Assembly: GCF_900168685.1 (NCBI RefSeq)
Contig: NZ_FVZN01000014.1
Coordinates: forward strand, 868,001 to 932,000
Direction of reading: 5' to 3'
DNA: 64,000 nucleotides
Source of the DNA: Solibacillus isronensis
GTDB lineage: Bacteria > Bacillota > Bacilli > Bacillales_A > Planococcaceae
Shown piece after piece: positions 42,876-51,991 of the stretch; the first letter of the stretch is position 1; the number at the start of each line of letters is the position of its first letter. A program made the position numbers and the translations under genes. The notes under the pieces were generated by a model. It worked only from the letters and a program-made list of their open reading frames with translations. It was not told the DNA's origin and did no database searches.

Positions 42876-42908
42876 GCGCTAGTTTATGCAAATGAACTAG
42901 CGTTTTTG
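42876..42908 (+). terminator. intrinsic terminator after der
   Basis: GCGCTAGTTTAT pairs with ATGAACTAGCG (one G-U pair), followed by TTTTTG. Confidence 0.85.
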
Positions 42909-42975
42909 TTCATAATAGGATTTGACTTGAAGGATAAATTTTCAACAGACTTTAAGTGAAATTGGGGGTTTTTTA

Positions 42976-43989
42976 ATGGAAAATGTAGTAGTTTTAGGAG
43001 CAGGTTCCTGGGGAACGGCACTTGCCATTGTTTTGGCTGAAAATGGTCATAATACGCTTATTTGGTCGCATCGCGAAGATCAGGCAGCTGAAATTAATGA
43101 ACAGCATACAAATAAAAAATATTTGCCGAATACGATTTTGCCAAGCAATTTAAAAGCGACTTCAAATTTGGAAGAGGCTGCAAAACACGGTTCTACTATT
43201 GTTATGGCAGTTCCGACAAAAGGGATTCGGGAAGTTTGCGGCAAGATTTCGGACTATTTAACTGAAAAAGCATTATTTGTCCATGTTTCTAAAGGAATTG
43301 AACCGGATACATTAATGCGTATTTCAGAGCTGATGAAAGAAAGCCTTGCTGACAATGCAGTAAGTGATATCGTAGTTTTATCAGGTCCTTCTCACGCGGA
43401 AGAAGTTGTTTTAAAACATCCGACAACCGTAACGGCTGCTTGCGAAAATTTAGAGGCTGCGGAAAAAGTGCAGGATTTATTTATGAATCAGTATTTGCGT
43501 GTTTACACGAATGATGATGTAATTGGCGTTGAAATTGGCGGGGCACTTAAAAACGTCATCGCGCTTGCTGCAGGGATGACGGATGGTCTGGATTTCGGTG
43601 ATAATGCAAAGGCTGCCTTGATAACACGCGGTCTCGCTGAAATTACACGTCTCGGTGTAAAAATGGGTGGGAATCCATTTACATTTGCGGGACTGACAGG
43701 TATGGGTGATTTAATCGTTACATGTACGAGTGTCCATTCCCGAAACTGGCGAGCAGGCAATTTGCTCGGCAAAGGAATGAAGCTTGAACAAGTATTGGAT
43801 GAGATGGGAATGGTTGTCGAAGGTGTACGTACAACAAAGGCTACATACCAGCTCTCAAAAAAATACGATGTTTCGATGCCGATAACATCAGCGTTGTATG
43901 ATGTGCTGTTTAATAATATGGAACCGAGAGCGTTAGTCGAATCATTAATGCTGCGTACGAAAAAGAGCGAAATTGATGAGATGAGCTGA
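42976..43989 (+). CDS. gpsA: glycerol-3-phosphate dehydrogenase [NAD(P)+]
   Basis: This 337-residue cytoplasmic enzyme reduces dihydroxyacetone phosphate to sn-glycerol-3-phosphate, the backbone of membrane lipids. It has the Rossmann motif [10 protein letters not shown] at the N-terminus, the SKGIE block near 115 and [10 protein letters not shown] near 140. The catalytic lysine lies in [15 protein letters not shown] near 190. ATG 42976 is preceded by TTGGGGG. Its place between der and yphE matches B. subtilis. Confidence 0.97.
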   Translation: MENVVVLGAGSWGTALAIVLAENGHNTLIWSHREDQAAEINEQHTNKKYLPNTILPSNLKATSNLEEAAKHGSTIVMAVPTKGIREVCGKISDYLTEKALFVHVSKGIEPDTLMRISELMKESLADNAVSDIVVLSGPSHAEEVVLKHPTTVTAACENLEAAEKVQDLFMNQYLRVYTNDDVIGVEIGGALKNVIALAAGMTDGLDFGDNAKAALITRGLAEITRLGVKMGGNPFTFAGLTGMGDLIVTCTSVHSRNWRAGNLLGKGMKLEQVLDEMGMVVEGVRTTKATYQLSKKYDVSMPITSALYDVLFNNMEPRALVESLMLRTKKSEIDEMS

Positions 43990-44040
43990 ACTAGTATATT
44001 TTGCGGGATTTCCAATTAATTTAATAATTTGTCACAAATA

Positions 44041-44075
44041 AGGAGGGATACTTGTATGCCTCCTGTTTTTTTTTA
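44041..44075 (+). terminator. intrinsic terminator after gpsA
   Basis: AGGAGGGATAC pairs with GTATGCCTCCT (one mismatch) and is followed by nine Ts. Confidence 0.82.
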
Positions 44076-44133
44076 CCTGAAAAGGCTATAATTATTAGCG
44101 GTATCAACAATAAATAGAAAGGCGGTTTTAATA

Positions 44134-44403
44134 GTGCAACTTACTTTGCAGCTCATGCATCCACTATCAAATTTACTCTTAAATTCTGCACGTGGCCCAT
44201 TAGCGAGCATGCATGCGTTAGATGTTATGTGGATTTCTTTTTATTCGATTGGTTTACTGTTAGTATCAATTCTCATTATTACAGCGGTCCGTAAGTGGGT
44301 ACATAATATGTTTTTGTCATTTATATTAAAATTAGTAGCTTATGTCATGTTTTTTATCGGCACATTGTTAATGGTGCTTGTCGTACTTACATGGCCGAAC
44401 TAA
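44134..44403 (+). CDS. yphE: small membrane protein, DUF2768 (YphE-like)
   Basis: This 89-residue protein has two membrane helices (about 28-52 and 58-85) joined by a short basic turn (RKWVHN). It fits the DUF2768 family, found only in spore formers and placed next to yphF and spoIVA. Its function is unknown. It uses GTG 44134 with AAAGGCGG upstream. The gap to the downstream lipoprotein gene is 20 bp, so the two are likely co-transcribed. Confidence 0.82.
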   Translation: MQLTLQLMHPLSNLLLNSARGPLASMHALDVMWISFYSIGLLLVSILIITAVRKWVHNMFLSFILKLVAYVMFFIGTLLMVLVVLTWPN

Positions 44404-44423
44404 TATAGGGGGAAATACATAGC

Positions 44424-45149
44424 ATGAAATCATCATCAAAGTGGTTTGTTCTTTTATCGTTGGTCGTTTTAGTGCTGACCGGCTGCGGATCAACAACAAA
44501 TTTTGACCAGTCCAGTTTAAGGCCGGATGTCGATATGCTTGCCGGTGTACAGCGTGCGGTCAATGAATTTCGTGAAGATACAGGGGTCCTTCCGATTAAA
44601 ACACGTGACCAGGATACAGATATCTTCATTAAATACTTAATCGATTTTGAAAAGCTTGTCCCGAAATATATCGGCTCACCGCCGGCAAATTCCTATGAGA
44701 AGGGCGGCATTTTCCAATATATTATTTGGGATCCGGAAGAAAATCCAACTGTAAAGCTCGTCGATTTACGAACACCGGAGCGTATTCGCGAAATTAATAT
44801 CCGCTTCAAAGGAACAACATATCCGCAATTCAAAGATAAAATAGTTGAGCATGTTTACACGATAAATTTTGAGAATATTGGCTATAAGGAAGATTTAACT
44901 GTACAAAGTCCTTATTCGAACAATCAGCTGCCGATTATCGTATCTGCTGAAGGGGATCTGTATGTCGATTATTCAATCGATTTATATACGTATATGAAAG
45001 ACAATAATATTACAGCAAAACCGGGTGATGACATTCGAGAAATTTTGGTGGAGAACTTCCCGGTTGTTCCTGCTTACTCATTGCCGTACACGGTAGATGA
45101 AAACAATGAGCCTGTCATTATGTATGATCCAACCAAAAAAGAAAATTAA
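44424..45149 (+). CDS. yphF: YphF-like lipoprotein
   Basis: This 241-residue protein has a lipoprotein signal peptide: basic start, hydrophobic core and the lipobox LTGC with the lipidated cysteine near residue 21. The mature part is mostly soluble and shows no recognised catalytic motif. Homologues occur beside spoIVA in spore-forming Bacillales. Function is unknown. ATG 44424 follows AGGGGGAAATACATAGC. A terminator follows before the spoIVA promoter. Confidence 0.84.
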   Translation: MKSSSKWFVLLSLVVLVLTGCGSTTNFDQSSLRPDVDMLAGVQRAVNEFREDTGVLPIKTRDQDTDIFIKYLIDFEKLVPKYIGSPPANSYEKGGIFQYIIWDPEENPTVKLVDLRTPERIREINIRFKGTTYPQFKDKIVEHVYTINFENIGYKEDLTVQSPYSNNQLPIIVSAEGDLYVDYSIDLYTYMKDNNITAKPGDDIREILVENFPVVPAYSLPYTVDENNEPVIMYDPTKKEN

Positions 45150-45152
45150 ATT

Positions 45153-45195
45153 AAAAAGGTGTGTAAAAAGTTAAATCTTTCTGCACACCTTTTTC
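45153..45195 (+). terminator. intrinsic terminator after yphF
   Basis: AAAAAGGTGTG pairs with CACACCTTTTT around a long loop, ending TTTTTC. Confidence 0.8.
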
Positions 45196-45222
45196 ATATT
45201 TAAAAATGTCAGTACATATAGT
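45194..45222 (+). promoter_or_regulatory. sigma-E promoter of spoIVA
   Basis: TCATATT (45194-45200), a 14-bp spacer and CATATAGT (45215-45222) match the mother-cell sigma-E consensus (-35 ATATT, -10 CATANNNT). The start would be near 45229. spoIVA is sigma-E controlled in B. subtilis. Confidence 0.78.
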
Positions 45223-45281
45223 GTTTTGATAATGAATACTTCTAATTGGAGAAGATTACGGTATATAAAGGAGGCAATACA

Positions 45282-46760
45282 ATTAGCGAGCATATTTTTC
45301 AGCAATTGGCAGAACGTACGAATGGTGATCTTTATATCGGCGTTGTAGGACCTGTTAGGGTAGGGAAATCCACGTTTGTTAAGAAGGTAATGGAAGGCGT
45401 GATTTTACCTAATATCGAAAATGCCGAGGACCGTATGCGGGCGATGGATGAACTTCCACAAAGCTCACCTGGACCTACAATTATGACGGCTGAGCCAAAG
45501 TTTGTCCCAGCACAGGGAACTACGGTTGCCTTTGGGGAAAGTGCAATACCGTTTCGAGTTAGATTAGTAGATTGTGTAGGCTATGTGATTGATGGTGCAA
45601 AAGGCTATGAGGATGAGTCAGGACCGAAGTTTGTGCAAACACCTTGGCATAATGAAGCGATAGCTTTTCAGGAGGCTGCTAAAATCGGTACCGACAAAGT
45701 AATTCGGGACCATGCCAATATCGGAATCGTTGTAACAACAGACGGGACAGTAAATGGTATGTCGCGAGCAGCGGTAGAAAAAGCGGAACAGCAAATTATT
45801 GATCAGCTTACAGAGATTGGAAAGCCTTTCGTCATTGTGCTCAATAGTACGACACCGCATTCAGCTGAAACATTGCATTTACAGAATGCCTTGGCACAAA
45901 AATATGATGTTCCTGTTATTCCGACAGCCATTCAACATATGCAGTTGAATGATGTGATGCTTATTTTGCAAGAAGCGTTATTTGAATTTAATGTAAATGA
46001 AATTCAAGTGGAAAAACCGGAATGGTTGGATGTTTTAGATGATACTCACCATTTAAATGAAACATTGGCATTTGCGACGGCGCAATTACAAGATGATGCA
46101 ATGAAAATCCGTGATGTGGAAGCAGCAAGTCAACTGCTTCGCGAAATAGATTTTGTAGAAAGTTGCACCGTTGAAAATATTGATGCTGGACAGGGGATTG
46201 CGACATTACGTGTCAACATTCACAACGATTACTATAAGGAAACGTGTACCGAGTTTCTTGAAAAACCAATCGATACAAAAAAAGAGTGGCTCCTATTTAT
46301 TAAGGAAGCTTCAGAGGCAAAAGCGGCACAGCGAAGATTCCGCGATGCGATTGAACAAGCGAAGGAACACGGCTATGGCGTCACACTGCCTGCGATGGAT
46401 GAATTTGATCCGAGCGAGCCGGAGCTGATCGAGCAAAACAATTTCTATGGTGTGCGTATGAAGGCGAAAGCCCCTTCTTATCATATTATCCGAATTGATA
46501 TGGAAGCGGAATTCTCGCCATTGATCGGATCTGAATTCCATAGTCAGCACTTGCTGAAAGACTTACAGCATGCGTATGAATTTGACCGGCAGGCATTATG
46601 GCAAACGCAATTGTTTGGAACACCGCTTCATGAAGTGCTGACGGAAAGTATCCGTTTCAAAATGAAAAGTGTTCCGACACATGCGAAAAACAGAATGCGC
46701 CTTATGCTTGAAAGATTAATAAACGAAGGCGAAAGAGGTTTAATCACGTTTATTATCTAA
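45282..46760 (+). CDS. spoIVA: SpoIVA, spore coat basement-layer ATPase; probable ATT start
   Basis: SpoIVA polymerises with ATP on the forespore surface and founds the spore coat. The protein has an N-terminal P-loop ATPase domain (GPVRVGKST near residue 23, VDCVGY), a middle region and a conserved C-terminus (INEGERGLITFII). No ATG, GTG or TTG stands at the conserved N-terminus. AAAGGAGG (45267-45274) lies 7 bases before ATT 45282, which begins the homologous stretch SEHIFQQLAERT. From this ATT the product is 492 residues, the length of the B. subtilis protein. An in-frame TTG at 45246 has no ribosome site and would add 12 residues. The start is therefore the uncertain point; identity is not. 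Confidence 0.93.
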   Translation: MSEHIFQQLAERTNGDLYIGVVGPVRVGKSTFVKKVMEGVILPNIENAEDRMRAMDELPQSSPGPTIMTAEPKFVPAQGTTVAFGESAIPFRVRLVDCVGYVIDGAKGYEDESGPKFVQTPWHNEAIAFQEAAKIGTDKVIRDHANIGIVVTTDGTVNGMSRAAVEKAEQQIIDQLTEIGKPFVIVLNSTTPHSAETLHLQNALAQKYDVPVIPTAIQHMQLNDVMLILQEALFEFNVNEIQVEKPEWLDVLDDTHHLNETLAFATAQLQDDAMKIRDVEAASQLLREIDFVESCTVENIDAGQGIATLRVNIHNDYYKETCTEFLEKPIDTKKEWLLFIKEASEAKAAQRRFRDAIEQAKEHGYGVTLPAMDEFDPSEPELIEQNNFYGVRMKAKAPSYHIIRIDMEAEFSPLIGSEFHSQHLLKDLQHAYEFDRQALWQTQLFGTPLHEVLTESIRFKMKSVPTHAKNRMRLMLERLINEGERGLITFII

Positions 46761-46791
46761 CATACTAATTGAATAGGAAGTACCTACGATT

Positions 46792-46846
46792 ACAGGGCTG
46801 TTCACTTTTATAGGTGAATTGTCCTGTTATTTTAGGTTTTTTTCAA
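46792..46846 (+). terminator. probable terminator after spoIVA
   Basis: ACAGGGCTGTTCAC pairs with GTGAATTGTCCTGT with a few mismatches. The following tract is only partly T-rich. Confidence 0.5.
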
Positions 46847-46959
46847 AAAATGTTGAAATATATACAAAACATGAAGGAATTCAGTTGCGTCGCGGTTTTC
46901 TGTATGTTAATCTTTTTACAGGATTTAGATTCATGACCCTTTGAGAGGAGGTGAATGGT

Positions 46960-47232
46960 GTGAATAAAACAGAATTAGTAAACTCTGTTGCTGAAGCTGC
47001 AGGTCTTTCTAAAAAAGACGCTTCTAAAGCAGTTGAAGCTGTATTTGATACAATTCAAGATGCTCTTGCAAAGGGTGACAAAGTACAATTAATCGGTTTT
47101 GGTAACTTTGAAGTTCGTGAGCGTGCAGCACGTAAAGGTCGTAACCCACAAACGGGTAAGGAAATCGAAATTGCTGCTTCTAAAGTACCTGCTTTCAAGC
47201 CAGGTAAAGCACTTAAGGACGCTGTAAAATAA
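46960..47232 (+). CDS. hbs: HU-type DNA-binding protein HBsu
   Basis: This 90-residue protein begins [20 protein letters not shown]. It has the HU beta-arm signature [21 protein letters not shown] and ends [15 protein letters not shown] dimers bend and compact DNA and are abundant and essential in Bacillus. GTG 46960 is chosen, with AGGAGG 8 bases upstream; the GTG at 46951 overlaps it. Codon use is typical of a highly expressed gene. A strong terminator follows. Confidence 0.97.
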   Translation: MNKTELVNSVAEAAGLSKKDASKAVEAVFDTIQDALAKGDKVQLIGFGNFEVRERAARKGRNPQTGKEIEIAASKVPAFKPGKALKDAVK

Positions 47233-47252
47233 TTCAGTTTCTCGAGGTACAT

Positions 47253-47291
47253 AGAGCAGCTCTCAGTTTAACTGAGAGCTGCTCTTTTTTA
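47253..47291 (+). terminator. intrinsic terminator after hbs
   Basis: AGAGCAGCTCTCAG pairs perfectly with CTGAGAGCTGCTCT around TTTAA and is followed by TTTT. Confidence 0.93.
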
Positions 47292-47293
47292 CG

Positions 47294-47475
47294 TCTATGC
47301 TCAAGCGCAAGCTCCTCCGCACCATTAGGTCCCTCGTGCAAAGTGGTGAAGCGTTTACTTTTGCGTCGGGCCTTCCTAGTTTTGCGGCTCACACGAAGTG
47401 AGTCATTGGGGGCATGCCACAAGGAAGTGGCGTTTTGCCCACTCGGAGCTGAACGGGCGCTTATGCGCTTTTGTT
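47294..47475. other. GC-rich intergenic segment with several short hairpins
   Basis: This segment is clearly richer in GC than its surroundings and has no supported gene. It contains AGC-GCAA-GCT, CACCA...TGGTG (47320-47348), CTCAC/GTGAG (47388-47402), GCCAC/GTGGC (47416-47431) and GCGC-TTAT-GCGC (47457-47468). An open frame of 63 codons at 47343-47534 has no ribosome site and an odd composition. It may be a dispersed intergenic repeat or a structured RNA. The rest of the gap to folE (47476-47679) is AT-rich and shows nothing definite. Confidence 0.5.
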
Positions 47476-47679
47476 CATTTCAGTTGTTTTTACCCAACTA
47501 TGCTGAAAATAGTATAACTGTTTTGAACTTATGAGCTTTATGTGCTACGATTCAAGAGTGTATTTAACCTTTTTTGCTAAGGTATTATCAACTAGCGAAA
47601 AATTTAATATAGAATAAAAATTAATTAGATATAGATTTATATATAATAAACGTTTTGGTTTGTAGGAGGAATTTGTTTC

Positions 47680-48249
47680 ATGTCAAATGTCGATTTAAAA
47701 AAGATAGAAGAAGCAGTAAAGATGATTTTGGAAGCAGTTGGGGAAGATGTTGAGCGTGAAGGATTACTGGATACACCAAAACGTGTTTCAAAAATGTATG
47801 CGGAAATGTTCAGCGGCTTACAAGAAGATCCGCGTGATTATTTCAGTACGGTATTCCATGAAGATCACGAAGAACTAGTTTTAGTGAAAGATATTCCATT
47901 TTATTCAATGTGTGAACATCACTTAGTTCCTTTTTACGGAACAGCCCATATCGCCTACATACCTAAAGACGGAAAAGTTGCCGGATTAAGCAAACTTGGA
48001 CGCTGCCTCGAATCAGTAGCACGCCGCCCTCAACTTCAGGAACGCATTACATCAACTGTAGCGGATACAATTATGGAAATGCTGAATCCTAAAGGAGTAT
48101 ATGTTGTCGTGGAGGCGGAACATATGTGTATGACAATGCGCGGATTAAAAAAACCGGGTTCTAAAACAGTTACAGCTGTTGCGCGCGGTATTTATGAACA
48201 GGATGATGTAAAGCGCAATGAAGTGAATACATTCATCCAAATGAAATAA
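47680..48249 (+). CDS. folE: GTP cyclohydrolase I
   Basis: This 189-residue enzyme converts GTP to dihydroneopterin triphosphate, the first step of folate synthesis. The zinc-site and active-site residues are intact: [10 protein letters not shown] near residue 76 and [11 protein letters not shown] near 147 supply two cysteines and histidines. SKLGR and ARRPQLQER complete the signature. ATG 47680 follows TAGGAGGAA. In B. subtilis it is called mtrA and is co-transcribed with the TRAP gene mtrB; here the gap is 55 bp with no terminator, so the same operon is likely. Confidence 0.97.
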   Translation: MSNVDLKKIEEAVKMILEAVGEDVEREGLLDTPKRVSKMYAEMFSGLQEDPRDYFSTVFHEDHEELVLVKDIPFYSMCEHHLVPFYGTAHIAYIPKDGKVAGLSKLGRCLESVARRPQLQERITSTVADTIMEMLNPKGVYVVVEAEHMCMTMRGLKKPGSKTVTAVARGIYEQDDVKRNEVNTFIQMK

Positions 48250-48304
48250 TAATAACAATTATGGTATTATAGACAAAGAAATTAACACGTGGGGAGATTG
48301 TATA

Positions 48305-48520
48305 ATGGGACAATCAGAGTATATTATTATCGAAGCAGAAGAAGATGGTGTACATGTTATTGGTTTAACACGCGGGACAGATACAAAATTTCACCATTCA
48401 GAAAAGCTGGATGCTGGTGAAGTTATGATCGCCCAATTTACTGAACATACTTCGGCAATGAAAATTCGCGGAAAAGCTAAAATTCATTCTGCACATGGTA
48501 CGGTACAAAGTAAAAAGTAG
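48305..48520 (+). CDS. mtrB: TRAP, tryptophan RNA-binding attenuation protein
   Basis: This 71-residue protein matches TRAP closely: start [21 protein letters not shown], the tryptophan-pocket block [16 protein letters not shown] and the RNA-contact lysines. Eleven subunits form a ring that, when loaded with tryptophan, binds GAG/TAG repeats in leader RNA of trp genes. Its usual target, the trp operon between aroH and hisC, is not present in this window. It is downstream of folE, as in B. subtilis mtrAB. ATG 48305 follows GGGGAGATTGTATA. Confidence 0.95.
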   Translation: MGQSEYIIIEAEEDGVHVIGLTRGTDTKFHHSEKLDAGEVMIAQFTEHTSAMKIRGKAKIHSAHGTVQSKK

Positions 48521-48589
48521 TATATCGTAATTCTCACATAAATATAAAATCGTACTTATGCTTTATAACATTGAAATGGAGTAATTTCT

Positions 48590-49327
48590 ATGAATGCAAC
48601 ATCTATTACACAATCGGTTCAGACGCTAAAATCTAATATTCTTCAGCATGTTCATCATAGAGCATTACTTCAAAATGTTGGACAACCGACCTTACAGGAA
48701 GAACAGCTGTTTTTTATTCAGCTCCCTTTTTTAAATGGCGCTCTTATGACTGATGAACATCAAATAAGTGCGGTCACAGTCGGGATTGTACATGCTTCAC
48801 TGACAGAGCACGAAAAAGTGAAGGAAGTGGAAGCGACGAGTAAAGAACAGCAGCTGCTTGTCCTTTCCGGTGATTATTACAGTGGTCGGTATTATCAGTT
48901 ACTCGCAAAAACGGGCAATATTTTCTTAATCCATAAGTTATCGGAAGGAATCGTAAAGCGCTGTGAGCATCAAATCCGTATTTACGAGGATCAAAAACGG
49001 TCACTTGAACAGTGGATTGAGAGTTTAATGACGATTGAAAGTGAATTGATTGCCCAATATTATGATGTATACGGTTTCACATCCTATACAGAACTGATGC
49101 AGCAAACGTTAACATATATTCGTTTGAAAAAAGAGCTGGATTTATTGAAAAAGGGGCAGCCAAGTTTTTTAAATAAGGCGTTTGCGGCTGAGACTATGCT
49201 GGATTCTATTATTGAAGCCTTCCAGGATCATTTATATGACATGGAGCGACAATTGAAAGAGAACTTGACGAATATTGATTTAACAGATGAATTAAAACAT
49301 TCCATTGAGCAATACATCACTCTTTAG
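48590..49327 (+). CDS. hepS: heptaprenyl diphosphate synthase small subunit HepS
   Basis: This 245-residue protein fits component I of the two-part heptaprenyl diphosphate synthase, which makes the menaquinone side chain together with HepT. The family is weakly conserved. Recognition rests on length, the stretch [17 protein letters not shown] (a degenerate DYYSG-type motif) and the hepS-menG-hepT order. It contains no DDxxD motif, as expected for the non-catalytic subunit. ATG 48590 is used; the ribosome site (TGGAG) is adequate. Confidence 0.9.
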   Translation: MNATSITQSVQTLKSNILQHVHHRALLQNVGQPTLQEEQLFFIQLPFLNGALMTDEHQISAVTVGIVHASLTEHEKVKEVEATSKEQQLLVLSGDYYSGRYYQLLAKTGNIFLIHKLSEGIVKRCEHQIRIYEDQKRSLEQWIESLMTIESELIAQYYDVYGFTSYTELMQQTLTYIRLKKELDLLKKGQPSFLNKAFAAETMLDSIIEAFQDHLYDMERQLKENLTNIDLTDELKHSIEQYITL

Positions 49328-49352
49328 TGAATTTAGAAAGGTCTTGAAAAAA

Positions 49353-50054
49353 ATGGCGAAATCGAAAGAACAACATGTTCATGAAGTGTTTGAAAGCATT
49401 TCAGAGAGCTACGATAAAATGAACTCGGTCATTAGTTTCCAAATGCATGTTGGATGGCGTGAAGATACGATGAAACGTATGGCAGTAAAAAAAGGTTCGA
49501 AATGCCTTGACGTATGCTGCGGTACAGCTGATTGGACGATCGCTTTATCGAAGGCAGTCGGTGAAGAAGGGGAAGTAAAAGGGCTAGATTTCAGTGAAAA
49601 TATGCTGAAAGTAGGTAAGCAGAAAACCGAGAATATCCCGAATGTTGAACTGATTCACGGAAATGCAATGGAACTACCATTTGAAGATAATACATTTGAT
49701 TATGTAACAATTGGCTTTGGCTTACGAAATGTACCGGATTATATGCAAGTTTTGCGCGAAATGAATCGTGTCGTTAAACCAGGCGGAATGGTTGTATGTC
49801 TGGAAACTTCTCAGTCCGAAATTCCGGTATACCGCCAACTTTTCCGTTTTTACTTTAATCATATTATGCCGCTGTTCGGAAAGATTTTTGCGAAAAGCTA
49901 TAAAGAGTATTCTTGGCTGCAAAAGTCCGCGAATGATTTTCCTGGCATGAAAAAATTAGCGCAAATGTTCCGGGAAGCCGGATATGAGAATGTCACATAT
50001 AAACCATATAGCGGTGGGGCAGCAGCTATGCACATGGGTTTTAAGAAGAAATAA
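49353..50054 (+). CDS. menG: demethylmenaquinone methyltransferase
   Basis: This 233-residue methyltransferase adds the last methyl group to make menaquinone. It has an S-adenosylmethionine site [12 protein letters not shown] near residue 52, the family motif [12 protein letters not shown], and [17 protein letters not shown] near 113. It ends in [20 protein letters not shown] 49353 is chosen over an upstream TTG inside hepS because [13 protein letters not shown] matches the usual start and AAAGG lies before it. It lies between the two hep genes. Confidence 0.95.
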   Translation: MAKSKEQHVHEVFESISESYDKMNSVISFQMHVGWREDTMKRMAVKKGSKCLDVCCGTADWTIALSKAVGEEGEVKGLDFSENMLKVGKQKTENIPNVELIHGNAMELPFEDNTFDYVTIGFGLRNVPDYMQVLREMNRVVKPGGMVVCLETSQSEIPVYRQLFRFYFNHIMPLFGKIFAKSYKEYSWLQKSANDFPGMKKLAQMFREAGYENVTYKPYSGGAAAMHMGFKKK

Positions 50055-50076
50055 AAGTGGGAGTAGGTTTTGACGC

Positions 50077-51051
50077 GTGGAAAAGATGAAAATCAAAATG
50101 CTATATGCCGATATTAAATCAGATATAGAAGTCATCGAAAACGAATTGGAACAAGCGTTGAATTCATCTTCACACTTATTGAATGATGCCTCAGTCCATT
50201 TACTGCAAGCTGGTGGAAAACGTATTCGACCAGTATTTACGTTACTAAGTGCCAAGTTTGGTGACTATAATATTGACCGAATGAAAAACATTGCCGTCCC
50301 CCTGGAATTAATTCATATGGGTTCATTGGTGCATGATGATGTAATTGACAATTCGGATATGCGCCGTGGACGGGAGACAGTGAAAGCACAGTGGAACAAC
50401 CGTGTGGCAATGTATACAGGTAATTTTATATTTGCACGTGCATTACAATATGTAACAAGCATAGAAAATCCAAGAGCCCATCAAATATTAGCGAAAACAA
50501 TGGTTGAGCTAGTAAATGGTGAAGTCATTCAAATTGAGGATAAGTTTCGTTTAGATCAAAGTTTGAAAGATTACTTCCGACGTATTAAACGTAAAACAGC
50601 TTTACTGATTGAATCGAGTTGTGAACTTGGAGCAGTCGTAAGTGGTGCCGATGAAAAAACAGCAAGGCACTTAAAGCGCTACGGTTATTTTGTTGGGATG
50701 AGCTTTCAAATAGTAGATGATATATTAGATTTTACAGCGACAGACAAACAGCTCGGGAAACCGGCTGGCAGTGATTTAATGAACGGTAATGTCACATTGC
50801 CGATATTGTTGATGAAAGATGATCCGCAGCTTGCCCCTTATTTGACGAAAGTGGCAGAAGCAGGATTAACGGAAGAAGAGCGTCAAAGTATGCTGGCACT
50901 AGTTCGGAATTCGGAAGCAATAAAAGAAGCAACCCATATTAGTAATTTGTATTTAAAAAAAGCATTAAAAGAGATCGAAGCATTGCCAAAGCACCCAATG
51001 AAGAAAAAACTGCGTGATATTGCGCTGTTTATGGGTAAGAGAAAATCTTAA
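50077..51051 (+). CDS. hepT: heptaprenyl diphosphate synthase catalytic subunit HepT
   Basis: This 324-residue trans-prenyltransferase extends farnesyl diphosphate to the C35 chain used for menaquinone-7. Both aspartate-rich motifs are intact: HDDVIDNSDMRRG near residue 88 and QIVDDILDF near 212. AGGKRIRP precedes the first. GTG 50077 is the first possible start; ATG 50086 is an alternative with a similar distance to GGGAGTAGG. It closes the hepS-menG-hepT unit. Confidence 0.95.
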   Translation: MEKMKIKMLYADIKSDIEVIENELEQALNSSSHLLNDASVHLLQAGGKRIRPVFTLLSAKFGDYNIDRMKNIAVPLELIHMGSLVHDDVIDNSDMRRGRETVKAQWNNRVAMYTGNFIFARALQYVTSIENPRAHQILAKTMVELVNGEVIQIEDKFRLDQSLKDYFRRIKRKTALLIESSCELGAVVSGADEKTARHLKRYGYFVGMSFQIVDDILDFTATDKQLGKPAGSDLMNGNVTLPILLMKDDPQLAPYLTKVAEAGLTEEERQSMLALVRNSEAIKEATHISNLYLKKALKEIEALPKHPMKKKLRDIALFMGKRKS

Positions 51052-51165
51052 AATAATCTAGCCAATTTATGGGCAAATCTAATATTTGTTGCAGTATGAG
51101 TAGGATTTTGGTAATATTTATCGGTAGGTGTAAAACCTTTTACTCAAATTTAAGGAGTGTTTATA

Positions 51166-51585
51166 ATGGCAATCGAAAAAACATTTTTAATGGTTAAACC
51201 AGATGGCGTAGAACGTCAAGTAATCGGAGATATCGTTGATCGTTTTGAGCGTCGCGGTTTCGTAATGCGCGGAGCAAAATTAATGGTACCAACTCGTGAT
51301 TTAGCTGAAAAACACTATGCAGAACACGCTGAGCGTCCTTTCTTCGGTGAATTAGTAGACTTCATCACTTCAGGCCCAGTATTCGGTATGGTTTGGGAAG
51401 GCGAAAACGTTATCCAATTATCTCGTATCATGATGGGTGCTACAAAGCCAGAAGAATCAGCTCCTGGTACAATCCGCGGTGACTACGCTGTAACTTTATC
51501 ACACAACGTAATCCACGGTTCTGACTCTTTAGCTTCTGCTGAGCGTGAAATCGGTTTATGGTTCCCAGAAGGAATCGCTGAATAA
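51166..51585 (+). CDS. ndk: nucleoside diphosphate kinase
   Basis: This 139-residue enzyme exchanges phosphate between nucleoside di- and triphosphates through a phosphohistidine, H117 in NVIHGSDS. Other family features are [13 protein letters not shown] at the start and [21 protein letters not shown] 51166 follows AAGGAGTGTTTATA; the ATG at 51157 overlaps that site. Codon use suggests high expression. It is followed by a terminator and precedes cheR as in B. subtilis, but with two small genes between. Confidence 0.97.
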   Translation: MAIEKTFLMVKPDGVERQVIGDIVDRFERRGFVMRGAKLMVPTRDLAEKHYAEHAERPFFGELVDFITSGPVFGMVWEGENVIQLSRIMMGATKPEESAPGTIRGDYAVTLSHNVIHGSDSLASAEREIGLWFPEGIAE

Positions 51586-51598
51586 TTAAACTTACAGA

Positions 51599-51632
51599 AA
51601 AGCTATCACTTTTAAGTGGTAGCTTTTTTTAT
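51599..51632 (+). terminator. intrinsic terminator after ndk
   Basis: AAGCTATCAC pairs with GTGGTAGCTT (one G-U pair) and is followed by seven Ts. Confidence 0.85.
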
Positions 51633-51748
51633 ATGGAACAGGAAAAACATGGACTATTAATGGTATAATAAATCGGAATAATGAAACTATTTTTAGAATA
51701 CATACGTATTAAAAGTAACGATTGAAACTAGTAGAAAGGGTGACATCC

Positions 51749-51970
51749 ATGTTCTGGGTAATGATTACAATAGTCGCTGTAGTAGGGATTTTAACGGATA
51801 CGTACACGAAAAATAAAAATATTGAACTAAAACGTCTTGATAAAGAAATCAAACTGGAAAAACTAAGACTCGAAACTTATGATAAAGAAACAGCGAAGAT
51901 GCAGCTTGAATTGGAACAGACAAAGCAATTACTGCTTGAAACACAATTAACAGATCGATCAGACAAGTAA
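51749..51970 (+). CDS. small membrane coiled-coil protein (first of a tandem pair)
   Basis: This 73-residue protein has one N-terminal membrane helix (about 2-18) and a charged helical tail with coiled-coil spacing. It shares LETYDKETAKMQLELEQTKQ with the next gene's LQSYNSETEKMKLELEQSKQ, so the two are paralogues. ATG 51749 has AAAGGGTG upstream; the earlier start at 51722 lacks one. I do not recognise the family. The likely form is a membrane-anchored dimer or heterodimer. It is 21 bp before its paralogue. Confidence 0.75.
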   Translation: MFWVMITIVAVVGILTDTYTKNKNIELKRLDKEIKLEKLRLETYDKETAKMQLELEQTKQLLLETQLTDRSDK

Positions 51971-51991
51971 AATAATAATTAGAGGAGCGTA

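Noticed and set aside
43503-44015. 170-codon open frame antisense to gpsA
   Set aside because: Overlaps a certain gene throughout and has no family resemblance or start signal.
45246-45281. TTG-initiated 12-residue extension of SpoIVA
   Set aside because: No ribosome site precedes the TTG, the stretch contains the Shine-Dalgarno sequence for ATT 45282, and the length from ATT equals the usual protein.
47343-47534. 63-codon ORF between hbs and folE
   Set aside because: No ribosome site and composition set by the GC-rich hairpin segment.
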